Source of the DNA: Raoultibacter massiliensis
GTDB taxonomy: Bacteria; Actinomycetota; Coriobacteriia; Coriobacteriales; Eggerthellaceae
DNA: 64,000 nt
Direction: 5' to 3'
NCBI RefSeq assembly: GCF_900199545.1
Contig: NZ_LT962671.1
Location: forward strand, 1,515,155-1,579,154
This document shows positions 25,494-33,140 of the stretch, one piece after another. Under the pieces are notes generated by a model, which saw nothing but the letters and a program-made list of their open reading frames with translations, did not search any database and was not told the DNA's origin. Both the position numbers and the translations under genes were made by a program. Each line of letters begins with the position of its first letter. Positions within the stretch are counted from its first letter, which is position 1.

Positions 25494-25804
25494 CAGCGAT
25501 CGCCTCCCTCGCCGAGAATCGAGGGGATGAGAAAGCACCCGTCCTGCTGCTTCGGAGCGTTTTCAAGCGCGGTTCCCTGCGTGAAGCTCTCCTGCTCCTC
25601 GTCTTCGCGCATGATATTGCTCAGGGCTCCAATCGGATGAAACGTCGGCTCGACGCCATCCAAATCATATTCGGTGATGGGTTTCAGGCTTTCGATGATC
25701 CCGTTCAAATCGACGGTCATCTGAGCAACTTCGTCGTCGGTAAGGCCGATCCGCGTATAGGTCGCGATATCGCGCACATCCTTTTCGGTTACGTGTTGAG
25801 GCAT
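25493..25804 (-). CDS. gatC: Glutamyl-tRNA(Gln) amidotransferase subunit C
   Basis: 103 aa, the small belt subunit that holds GatA and GatB together. VTEKDVRDIATYTRIGLTDDE is the conserved N-terminal helix, and DGVEPTFHPI the Pro-rich middle. The ATG at 25804 has GAAGGAAG in front; the longer open frame upstream is not GatC-like. It is the first gene of gatCAB. Confidence 0.95.
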   Translation of the reverse strand: MPQHVTEKDVRDIATYTRIGLTDDEVAQMTVDLNGIIESLKPITEYDLDGVEPTFHPIGALSNIMREDEEQESFTQGTALENAPKQQDGCFLIPSILGEGGDR

Positions 25805-26105
25805 TGGACTTCCTTCGCTTTTCCCCTGCGGGAAACCAGAAACGAACGGCAAAAAACATTCGCCGTCCATGATAGCAAAGGGTGCAGGCCCGCGGGACGC
25901 GTAAACGGTATTCGTCACAGAGGATTTACGGGTCGATTCGGCGGCGAGTCCGAAAGAGCTGCCTTGGCCGGGCCATCGCGCTGAACGCACGAAATGCCTC
26001 CGAACGCGAACCCCCGATCCAGACCCCGCAACCAAAAGCGCGGATTCCTTGGTACAATTGGCCAAACGAAACCACGTTGGAAAACCATCGGAGCGCAAAG
26101 AGCCC
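25805..26105. other. Divergent intergenic region between gatC and the Fic gene
   Basis: 301 bp. A TACAAT hexamer (26053-26058) is a candidate -10 for the Fic gene but has no clear -35. Nothing else is recognised; the open frames across this part look like non-conserved extensions of the flanking genes. Confidence 0.3.
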
Positions 26106-27008
26106 ATGACCGCAGACAATCCAGCAGATTTTCCTTACAGGCCCGTCGCAGACGCCCAAAGCTCTCGTGTGCGCAAACGGTATTGGGCTACGGCGATCGG
26201 GCTGCAGAAAGTCGACGGGCTCGAGCCGTCGCCCTATTTGCGAGAATTGGCCAGTATGAACGTTGCGGGTGAGCTATCGCTTTCGGAAACAAGCGCGCGC
26301 ATTAAAACGTACCATCGAAGCGAAGCCAGCGCGCCACATCCTTCTTCCGGGGAACGCGAAGCCGATCTCGTGAGCCAAAGAATCGTCGAGATGCTTGCTG
26401 CGCGGTCGTTTCAATTCATGCCGGACATGCTTGCCGCAATACACGCAAACCTCTTCCAAGACCTCGATTCCACCGTATATCGCCCGGGCAAGTACAAACG
26501 AGAAGCCCTGATGAAGCAAGAGGAGATATTAAACGGCGACAGCATCGTGTATGGCGATCCCTTCCTGATCGACAGGGCTCTCGATCTTCTTTTCGAACGG
26601 GAAGAAGGCTTCGATTACGGGTTCTCCTTCGATCGAGACAAAACGGTTCGCTTCAGCTCTTTCATCGCAAACGTTTGGCAGGTCCACCCCTTCGAGGAGG
26701 GCAACACGCGCACCGTCGCCGTATTCGCCGAATTGTATCTCGACCACCTCGGGTTCGATGTTGCGAACGGCCCGTTTGAAGACAATGCGAAATACTTTCG
26801 CGATGCACTCGTGCGCGCCAACTACCGCAATGCGAAAGCCGGGATCAAACCGACGATCGACTACCTCGCTTCCTTTTTTGAAAATCTGCTCTGCAACAAG
26901 GACAACGTACTCCGTTCGTCAGACCTCGTCTGCACGCCGCTGTTCGACGACCCGTCCCTCCTGAGAAACATCGACTCCGCACAAGCGATCAACGGTCGAC
27001 AAGCTTAA
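26106..27008 (+). CDS. Fic-domain protein with VbhA-like N-terminal region
   Basis: 300 aa from the ATG at 26106; the ribosome site is weak, and an in-frame start at 26049 is possible. Residues about 20-68 (LQKVDGLEPSPYL then AGELSLSETSARI) resemble VbhA-type antitoxins. The Fic motif HPFEEGNTRT is at 194-203; canonical Fic is HPFx(D/E)GNGRxxR, so the second Gly is Thr and the last Arg is missing. Fic enzymes transfer AMP or other nucleotides to target proteins. The built-in VbhA-like helix has a degenerate inhibitory motif (LQKVDG where S-x3-E-G is expected), so autoinhibition may be altered. Its targets are unknown. It is monocistronic. Confidence 0.8.
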   Translation: MTADNPADFPYRPVADAQSSRVRKRYWATAIGLQKVDGLEPSPYLRELASMNVAGELSLSETSARIKTYHRSEASAPHPSSGEREADLVSQRIVEMLAARSFQFMPDMLAAIHANLFQDLDSTVYRPGKYKREALMKQEEILNGDSIVYGDPFLIDRALDLLFEREEGFDYGFSFDRDKTVRFSSFIANVWQVHPFEEGNTRTVAVFAELYLDHLGFDVANGPFEDNAKYFRDALVRANYRNAKAGIKPTIDYLASFFENLLCNKDNVLRSSDLVCTPLFDDPSLLRNIDSAQAINGRQA

Positions 27009-27076
27009 GCGCTCATCGACCGGCATCCCTGCGACCATCGTTTAAATTATCGAATCGACTGCTTTCCAAATACCCG

Positions 27077-27111
27077 TTGACACAAGATACTATGTGCAAT
27101 ATAGTATCTTG
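27077..27111 (+). promoter_or_regulatory. padR operon promoter with embedded palindromic operator
   Basis: TTGACA (27077-27082), a 17-bp spacer and TATAGT (27100-27105) form a strong sigma-70 promoter. A perfect 11-bp inverted repeat, CAAGATACTAT (27083-27093) and ATAGTATCTTG (27101-27111) with a 7-bp centre, covers the spacer and -10. PadR repressors commonly bind ATAC...GTAT sites of this type, so autorepression is likely. Confidence 0.88.
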
Positions 27112-27127
27112 CGAAAGGAGGTATTAT

Positions 27128-27442
27128 ATGGACGCGCAATTGAAGCGAGGGTTTCTCGATGTGTGCGTGCTTGCATCGATCAACCAGCAAGATTCCTACG
27201 GCTACCAGATCGTCAAGGACGTGCCCCCAAACCTACACCTCACAGAATCAACCTTGTACCCCCTGCTCAAACGGCTTGAATCGGCTGGATTGCTCACGGT
27301 GTACTCAGTCGAGCATAACGGACGGCTCCGCAAGTACTACCGAATAACCGAGGCGGGCATCGCGTACCTGAACGGCTTTCTGGCCGAATGGGACGAGATC
27401 ACCACCGTCTATGAATACGTGAAACGAGGTGCCACCAAATGA
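27128..27442 (+). CDS. PadR-family transcriptional repressor
   Basis: 104 aa winged-helix protein. The ATG at 27128 has AAAGGAGG 6 bp upstream. KRGFLDVCVLASINQQDSYGYQIV and LHLTESTLYPLLKRLESAGLLTVY are the characteristic PadR DNA-recognition region, followed by RLRKYYRITEAGIAYLNGFLAEW. It belongs to the short PadR-s2 group, and overlaps the next gene by 4 bp. The operator in its own promoter points to autoregulation. The combination with HAAS/DUF1700 and DUF4097 proteins is a common cassette in Gram-positive bacteria. Confidence 0.93.
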   Translation: MDAQLKRGFLDVCVLASINQQDSYGYQIVKDVPPNLHLTESTLYPLLKRLESAGLLTVYSVEHNGRLRKYYRITEAGIAYLNGFLAEWDEITTVYEYVKRGATK

Positions 27443-28104
27443 ACAAGGAAGAATTCCTCGGCGCGCTGCGCCGAGCACTCGGCAAGCTCCCCTCCTACGA
27501 GGTCGAGCAAACGATCACCTTCTATGCCGAGATGATCGATGACCGAATCGAAGACGGCATGAGCGAGCAGGATGCCATCCGCGAACTCGGACCCATCGAC
27601 GCCATCGCCGCGCAGATCACCGCCGAAACGCCCGCCATTCCCAAGGCCATCGCAAAGGCCAACACCGGCTCGCGCACCCTGAACATCGTGCTTCTCGCCG
27701 TGTTCTCCCCCATCTGGATACCGATCGCCATCGCTTTGGCTGCTGCCGCGCTGTGCGTGTACTTTGCAATATGGCTGACCGTCTTTGCACTGTGGCTTAC
27801 GGTCGCGCTGCTGCTTTTATGCGGCCCGATCGGCATCGTGGGTCTCATCTGGTGCCTCGCCAACGGCTATCAGCTACCGGCGCTCTACATTCTCGGGTGC
27901 GGACTCGCCGGTGCAGGCCTCGGACTGTTCGCCTGGTTCGGCGTGCTCGCCGCAAGCAAGGGACTCATCAGGCTCACCCATTCGTTTGCCAACTGGGTCA
28001 AGGGCCTGTTCGTGAAACGCCGCTCCCCCAACCCAGAGTATCCGCGCTCGCAAGCGGCGGCCCCCGTTGCGCGCACCGTAGAGGGAGGTCCCTACCATGT
28101 CTAA
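27439..28104 (+). CDS. DUF1700 (HAAS) family membrane protein
   Basis: 221 aa. The N-terminal MNKEEFLGALRRALGKLPSYEVEQTITFYAEMIDDRIEDGMSE (shown here only as family signature, residues 1-43) is the HAAS helical domain, followed by DAIRELGPIDAIAAQI. About residues 75-175 are hydrophobic and form four membrane helices. Its role is unknown; in similar cassettes it works with PadR and a DUF4097 protein in envelope homeostasis. It overlaps both neighbours, by 4 and 8 bp. Confidence 0.88.
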   Translation: MNKEEFLGALRRALGKLPSYEVEQTITFYAEMIDDRIEDGMSEQDAIRELGPIDAIAAQITAETPAIPKAIAKANTGSRTLNIVLLAVFSPIWIPIAIALAAAALCVYFAIWLTVFALWLTVALLLLCGPIGIVGLIWCLANGYQLPALYILGCGLAGAGLGLFAWFGVLAASKGLIRLTHSFANWVKGLFVKRRSPNPEYPRSQAAAPVARTVEGGPYHV

Positions 28105-29122
28105 AGCGCAGAAAATCACTCTCATCGTTGCCACGGTGCTCCTTGTAAGCGGACTCGGCCTTTCGTTCGCCGTGCTTGCCATGGCCGATTTCAATCTGGG
28201 GAACCTTTCCACTACACGCGATTGGGTGTTGACCTCCGATACGCTTGCGCCCGAATCGGAGGCAGCGCATACCGATATCGTCGTCCGAGACGGTTCGGAA
28301 AACGTACGCATCGAACTCACCTCGGGAAAATCGATCGAGATCGAGTACTGGGAGAATTCCAACAAGAGCTTTGCAACGACCGACCTCGACGGCGTGCTCA
28401 CGATCGAGGGCTCTCAGGAACCCACATTCGGATTCATGGTTATGGATCTGCAGGACCGCACGACCGTCATCAAGATTCCCGCCGAGTACGCCGGATCGCT
28501 CACCGTTCAAACGGCAAGCGGGAACGTCGCCATCTCTGACCTTACCGCCATCGATGAACTCGAGGCGTCTGCCATGAGCGGAGACGTGGTTCTTAAAAAC
28601 GCGAATGCCCAAAGCATCGAACTCGTTACGGCAAGCGGGAACGTCGATGCAGCCAAGGCCCGGTGCACCCGCTTTTCCGCAAATTCGATGAGCGGCAACG
28701 TCTCCGTCGAAACCGTCGATGCCCTCGACTTCTCCGCAACGGCGGCAAGCGGCAACGTCAGGATCTCGAAAGTCAACGCCGAAGAGTTCGTAACCACATC
28801 GACAAGCGGCAACGTGCACGCGTTCGATTGCTTCGGCTCCGCCATGACTCTCGAAACGGCAAGCGGCAACATCGACGCGCGCGTTATCGGCTCCGAAAGC
28901 GATTTCGTTATCGCGGCCTCGACCGCAAGCGGCAGCGTCCACGCGCCGCGAGGATCCGCCGATGGCGAATACGCCATATCGATGCGAACGGCAAGCGGCA
29001 ACATCGACCTCGCGCTTACCGGAGCCGCTGCACCGAACACCTCGGAAGACCAGGGTTCGACGGCACCGAGCGCGCCCGAGGCGCCAGAAGCGCCGAAAGC
29101 TCCCGAAGCGCCGAATTCCTAG
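28097..29122 (+). CDS. DUF4097-family beta-strand repeat protein, membrane-anchored
   Basis: 341 aa. An N-terminal membrane anchor (about 7-31) is followed by a repetitive beta-helix-like domain. The motif TASGNV or close variants (MSGDVV, MSGNVS, TSGNVH) recurs about every 18-20 residues from about 135 to 310. The C-terminus is Pro/Glu/Ala-rich (APSAPEAPEAPKAPEAP), like a wall-spanning tail, but has no sorting motif. It is the terminal gene of the PadR cassette. The function is unknown; the repeat fold suggests a surface or periplasm-like scaffold. Confidence 0.88.
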   Translation: MSKAQKITLIVATVLLVSGLGLSFAVLAMADFNLGNLSTTRDWVLTSDTLAPESEAAHTDIVVRDGSENVRIELTSGKSIEIEYWENSNKSFATTDLDGVLTIEGSQEPTFGFMVMDLQDRTTVIKIPAEYAGSLTVQTASGNVAISDLTAIDELEASAMSGDVVLKNANAQSIELVTASGNVDAAKARCTRFSANSMSGNVSVETVDALDFSATAASGNVRISKVNAEEFVTTSTSGNVHAFDCFGSAMTLETASGNIDARVIGSESDFVIAASTASGSVHAPRGSADGEYAISMRTASGNIDLALTGAAAPNTSEDQGSTAPSAPEAPEAPKAPEAPNS

Positions 29123-29193
29123 CGGTGCTTTGCGCCGGCCGATGAATGCCAGCAAGCGAAAGCCAGCCGCGCTCATCCGATAATCCAATAGCA

Positions 29194-29234
29194 GACGAAG
29201 CGCTTGAACGGGATTGCCGCTCAAGCGCTTCGTC
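29194..29234 (+). terminator. Hairpin after the PadR-DUF1700-DUF4097 operon
   Basis: GACGAAGCGCTTGA (29194-29207) pairs perfectly with TCAAGCGCTTCGTC (29221-29234) around a 13-nt loop, and a pyrimidine-rich tail CTTCGTCTGACTTTT follows. It lies 72 bp past the stop codon. Confidence 0.7.
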
Positions 29235-29333
29235 CTTCGTCTGACTTTTCAGAGAGATACATGCAAGAGATCAGCGAAACTCGCTCGGTTATCCCTTTCG
29301 CATGGCCGGCCCGATTACGAAATCGTACATAAT

Positions 29334-29687
29334 CTAGCAACCGAAAAGATCATCGAGATCGGGGTTAACATCTGCCGCATCGACATGCGCAACAAGGTTG
29401 CCATGATACGAGGCTATGCCGTCGCAAAGAACCTTCTTCTCAACCGCCCATGCGCTGACGAGCTCTTCACCCTGAAGGCCTTGCGCGATAAGATCCCGTA
29501 GGATGAGCGCATCGAACTCGTCGTTGTCGGAAAGCTCGATGGGTTTAACCAGGATACCTTCCTCGGTAAACGTAATCGTTGCGTATTCGCTGAAACCCCC
29601 GTCCTCCAACCATGCCTTCGGAATGCTCACTTGGCCCTTGCTCGATATCTTTCGAACGAGTGGCCTTTCGACGATTGCCTCGACCAT
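29334..29687 (-). CDS. AbrB/SpoVT-like (MazE-type) DNA-binding protein
   Basis: 117 aa. Residues 11-50 (VRKISSKGQVSIPKAWLED then ITFTEEGILVKPI) are a swapped-hairpin AbrB domain, as in AbrB/SpoVT regulators and MazE-type antitoxins. The C-terminal 65 residues are acidic and could bind a partner. No toxin gene was recognised next to it, so an orphan regulator is as likely as an antitoxin. A GTTTACC direct repeat lies just upstream of its ribosome site (about 29704-29732) and may be its own operator. Confidence 0.8.
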   Translation of the reverse strand: MVEAIVERPLVRKISSKGQVSIPKAWLEDGGFSEYATITFTEEGILVKPIELSDNDEFDALILRDLIAQGLQGEELVSAWAVEKKVLCDGIASYHGNLVAHVDAADVNPDLDDLFGC

Positions 29688-29841
29688 GATGGTTCTCCCT
29701 TGCTTAAGGTAAACGGTTCAACGGTAAACAGTTTGCCACAAAAGAGTGTCTCGATTATGGGATACCCGCCCTGGCGGCCATCTTTCGAACGAAACGTCGC
29801 GCTCTCGGGTGCCAGCCCGCCGCCAACCCGGGCAAAGTTGC

Positions 29842-30966
29842 TCACTCGAACGCCGCAGCAGCCTTTTTCAGCTCGTCGATGATGGCGATATGCTGCGGGC
29901 ACACCTCTTCGCACGCGCCGCACTCGATGCACTTCGAAGCCTCCCCGCCCGTTGCGTTCCAATCGTAGTTCTCCTGCGCACGGTATTCGTCGTTAAACGC
30001 GATGAGCATGTTGAGCGAGGCGAGCGCCACGGGAATGCGCACGCCCTCGGGGCAACCCTTGATGCAATAGCGGCAATCGGTGCAGGGAATGACCGGGAGT
30101 CCGTCGAGCGCTTTGCGCGCGCGGGCAACAACGGCGTGTTCGGCTTCGCTCAGCGGAGCGAAATCCTTCATGATCCCGACGTTCTGCTGCACCTGCTCAA
30201 GCGACGACATGCCCGAAAGCACGGTTACGATGCCGGAAAGCGAAGCGGCGAACCGTAAAGCCCATGAAGCAAGAGAGGCTTTCGGATCGGCTTCGCACAG
30301 AATCGATGCAACGCTTTCGGGCAGCTTCACAAGCGATCCGCCCTTGATGGGCTCCATGACGACGACCGGAAGCCCATGGGCGCGGGCGATCTCATAGCAC
30401 TTGCGCGACTCGATGGAGTCGCTCTCCCAATCGGCATAATTGATCTGAAGCTGCACGAAATCGACCTCGGGGTGCGTATCGAGCACGCGCTCGAATTCGT
30501 CGGCCTTATCATGGAAAGAGAAACCGAGGTTCCTGATCAGTCCGGCATCTTTCTGTTCGCGGGCAAATTCCCATAGCCCGTAGTCTTCGAACAGAGCGGA
30601 TCGGGTTTCTCCAAGATTGTGCAACAGATAGAAATCGAAATATCCCGCACCCGTTTCCGCAAGCGACGTTTCAAACATCGAGCGCGCCTCTTCGGCGTCG
30701 GCCGCCATCCATGCCGGCAGCTTCGTGGCAACTTGGAAGCTCTCGCGCGGATACCGCTCGACGAGCGCTTCACGCAGCGCCGCTTCCGATTTGCCTCCAT
30801 GATAGCCGCGGGCCGTATCGAAGTACGTGAAACCCGCCGCCATGAAGGCATCCACCATGAGCTTCACCTGCTCGATGTCGATGGTCTTCTCGCCCGCCGC
30901 CTCCACCAGGGGAAGCCTCATGAATCCGAAGCCGAGCTTCGGGATATCCTCGCCCAGATACGTCAT
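29842..30966 (-). CDS. Aldo/keto reductase with ferredoxin-type iron-sulfur domain
   Basis: 374 aa from the ATG at 30966 (AAGG upstream); a GTG two codons earlier is an alternative. Residues 1-270 form the aldo/keto reductase barrel: LGFGFMRLPL, FTYFDTARGYHGGKSEAALREAL with the catalytic Asp and Tyr, and DFYLLHNLG. The C-terminus has two Cys clusters, CTDCRYCIKGCP and CIECGACEEVCPQ, which should bind two [4Fe-4S] clusters. Such proteins are frequent in anaerobes; their substrates are mostly undefined. It is monocistronic, facing the gene cluster to its left. Confidence 0.92.
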   Translation of the reverse strand: MTYLGEDIPKLGFGFMRLPLVEAAGEKTIDIEQVKLMVDAFMAAGFTYFDTARGYHGGKSEAALREALVERYPRESFQVATKLPAWMAADAEEARSMFETSLAETGAGYFDFYLLHNLGETRSALFEDYGLWEFAREQKDAGLIRNLGFSFHDKADEFERVLDTHPEVDFVQLQINYADWESDSIESRKCYEIARAHGLPVVVMEPIKGGSLVKLPESVASILCEADPKASLASWALRFAASLSGIVTVLSGMSSLEQVQQNVGIMKDFAPLSEAEHAVVARARKALDGLPVIPCTDCRYCIKGCPEGVRIPVALASLNMLIAFNDEYRAQENYDWNATGGEASKCIECGACEEVCPQHIAIIDELKKAAAAFE

Positions 30967-31055
30967 TGCCACATCCTTGCCTTCGTCTTAACCGAACAGC
31001 GCCTCACTTCGCGCACCCCGTATTGTAGACGTTCCCGACCCGCAAAAGCAGAGGA

Positions 31056-31073
31056 CGGCCCCCGAAGGGGCCG
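31056..31073 (-). terminator. Intrinsic terminator after ychF
   Basis: CGGCCCC, a TTCG loop and GGGGCCG form a 7-bp GC stem directly after the ychF stop codon on the minus strand, followed by TCCTCTGCTTTT. Confidence 0.8.
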
Positions 31074-31077
31074 CCAT

Positions 31078-32142
31078 CTACACGTTGAACTTGAAGTGCA
31101 TGACGTCGCCGTCCTGGACGACGTATTCCTTGCCTTCCTGGCGCAGCTTGCCGACCGCCCGGCAGCCCGCTTCTCCCCCGTACTCCACGTAATCGCCGAA
31201 GCTCGCGGTTTCCGCCTTGATGAAGCCGCGTTCGAAATCGGTATGGATCACACCCGCCGCCTGCGGCGCCTTTGCGCCGATGGGAATGGTCCAAGCGCGC
31301 GACTCGGTCTCGCCGCTCGTGAAGAACGATTGCAGCCCGAGCAGGCGATACGCCTCGCGCACGAGCTTCGCCAGCCCGCTTTCCTCAAGCCCCATGGCCT
31401 CCAGGTACTCCTTTGCCTCCTCGGCATCGAGTTCGGCGAGATCGGCCTCCACCTTCGCGCAGATGGGCACGGGCGTGCATCCGTCGATTTCGGGAAGATC
31501 GGCTGCAAGCTGATCCTCGTCGACATTGGCGATGTAGAGCATGGGCTTTACGGTGAGCAGGTGCAGATCGTAGATGCTCGCACGTTCGTCGTCGGTCAGG
31601 TCCATGCGCGCTACGCGGTGCCCGTCATCAAGCCCCGCAAGCACCTTCTTGGCGGTTTCCAGCTTGAAGGCGGCCGCCTTATCGCGCTTCGCCTCTTTCT
31701 CGAGCCGCGGCAGCGCTTTTTCAACCGTCGCCATGTCAGCGAGGATAAGCTCGGTCTTGATGGTTTCGACATCGCTTTGCGGATCGACCCTGCCAGCCAC
31801 ATGCACGACGTCGGGATCGCTGAAAAAGCGCACTACCTCGCAGATGGCATCCGTTTCGCGGATATTGGCAAGGAATTGGTTGCCAAGCCCCTCGCCCTGC
31901 GAAGCCCCCGCCACAAGCCCGGCGATATCCACGAACTCCACCGTTGCGGGCACCAGGCGCGCCGGGTTGTCGATCTTGGCCAGCGCGTCAAGACGCGCGT
32001 CGGGAACCGGTACCACACCCACGTTGGGCTCGATCGTGGCGAACGGGTAGTTGGCGGCAAGGCCGCCTTTATTGGTAAGCGCGGTGAACAGCGTCGATTT
32101 GCCCACGTTGGGCAAGCCGACGATTCCGATGGATAGCGACAT
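31078..32142 (-). CDS. ychF: Redox-regulated ATPase YchF
   Basis: 354 aa, an Obg-family P-loop protein that hydrolyses ATP and binds the ribosome. [21 protein letters not shown] is the P-loop region, [22 protein letters not shown] the switch, and IANVDE replaces the NKxD motif, which is why the family prefers ATP. The TGS-like C-terminus ends [10 protein letters not shown]. The ATG has AAGGAG 8 bp upstream. Confidence 0.96.
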   Translation of the reverse strand: MSLSIGIVGLPNVGKSTLFTALTNKGGLAANYPFATIEPNVGVVPVPDARLDALAKIDNPARLVPATVEFVDIAGLVAGASQGEGLGNQFLANIRETDAICEVVRFFSDPDVVHVAGRVDPQSDVETIKTELILADMATVEKALPRLEKEAKRDKAAAFKLETAKKVLAGLDDGHRVARMDLTDDERASIYDLHLLTVKPMLYIANVDEDQLAADLPEIDGCTPVPICAKVEADLAELDAEEAKEYLEAMGLEESGLAKLVREAYRLLGLQSFFTSGETESRAWTIPIGAKAPQAAGVIHTDFERGFIKAETASFGDYVEYGGEAGCRAVGKLRQEGKEYVVQDGDVMHFKFNV

Positions 32143-32405
32143 TGAACGGGCTCCTTCTACGATAGCAAGAAGCCATTATAGAGGATTTGAATCCCGAGCT
32201 AAAGCGCGATTCCAACGCCTCGGGCCGGTAGGCGAACAAGCGGCGGAATTCGAGTTGCGAGCAGCGGCAAAACACAGGTTGCGCCCGCACGAAAAAGAAG
32301 CCGCGGGTCGGACTCCGCAGCTTCGCTGACATCATACGACAGAATCGCCCGAATCGGCGCCATCGCAACCCGACCGTAACGTCGCCGTAATACGGCGCGT
32401 CGGCA

Positions 32406-33140
32406 TCAAGCCTCCATGCTGCTCTCGAACAGCGCACGGTCGGCAATCTTGTAGCCCACGCGCCATACGGTGATGAGGTAGCGCGGCTTCGAGGGGTCTT
32501 CTTCGATCTTCTCCCTGATCTTGCGCACGAACACCGTCACGCTGTTCGGATCGGTCGCGTCCTTATCGCCCCAAACGTGCTCCATGATCTGGTCGCGCGT
32601 GAACACGTTGCCCGGATCCGATGCAAGAAGCTCCAGAAGCTCGAACTCGCGCGAAGACAGGGAAACGAGCCTTCCCCCCAGGCGAACCTCGTAGCGCCCG
32701 AACAAAAGCTCGAGATCTCCCACCTGATAGGCTTTGTGCTTCTTGAGAGCGGGAGCGCGGTCGACATCGTTCGCATTTCCCTTGCGCCGCAGATGGGCCT
32801 TCACCCTCAGCGACAGCTCCTCGGGCTGGAACGGTTTGACAAGATAGTCGTCAGCACCCATTTTAAAGCCGATGCTCTTATCGACGATATCCCCCTTCGC
32901 CGACAAGAACATAATCGGTATCTTCCTGCCCTCGCTTCGGATGATCTCGCAGATATCGTAGCCGTTCGTATCGGGAAGCATCACGTCGAGGATCAAGAAA
33001 TCAGGCCGCTCGGCTCGCAGCATCGTCAAACCTTCGGAGCCGTTGGCGGCGCAGCAGTACTCGTAGCCGTCGCGCTCGGCAATCTGGCCGATGAGAACCT
33101 GAAGGCTCTCATCGTCGTCGATCAGCATTATCTTAGTCAT
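32406..33140 (-). CDS. OmpR/PhoB-family response regulator
   Basis: 244 aa. The receiver domain (1-118) has the acidic pair DDD, the phospho-acceptor Asp in LILDVMLPD, and Lys in YLVKPFQPEEL. A winged-helix DNA-binding domain (about 145-235) includes LSSREFELLELLASDPGNVFTRDQIMEHVWG. It overlaps the kinase gene by 8 bp, so the two are a cognate pair. It most likely controls the DMSO-reductase-type operon next to it. Confidence 0.95.
   Translation of the reverse strand: MTKIMLIDDDESLQVLIGQIAERDGYEYCCAANGSEGLTMLRAERPDFLILDVMLPDTNGYDICEIIRSEGRKIPIMFLSAKGDIVDKSIGFKMGADDYLVKPFQPEELSLRVKAHLRRKGNANDVDRAPALKKHKAYQVGDLELLFGRYEVRLGGRLVSLSSREFELLELLASDPGNVFTRDQIMEHVWGDKDATDPNSVTVFVRKIREKIEEDPSKPRYLITVWRVGYKIADRALFESSMEA

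Noticed and set aside
27083..27111. PadR-promoter palindrome as a terminator
   Set aside because: The repeat lies within a consensus promoter upstream of a gene, without a following T-tract; an operator explains it better.
28500..29020. Regular DNA repeat as a CRISPR-like array
   Set aside because: The repeated GGCAAGCGGCAACG-type sequence is in frame and encodes the SGNV beta repeats of the DUF4097 protein; there are no unique spacers of constant length.
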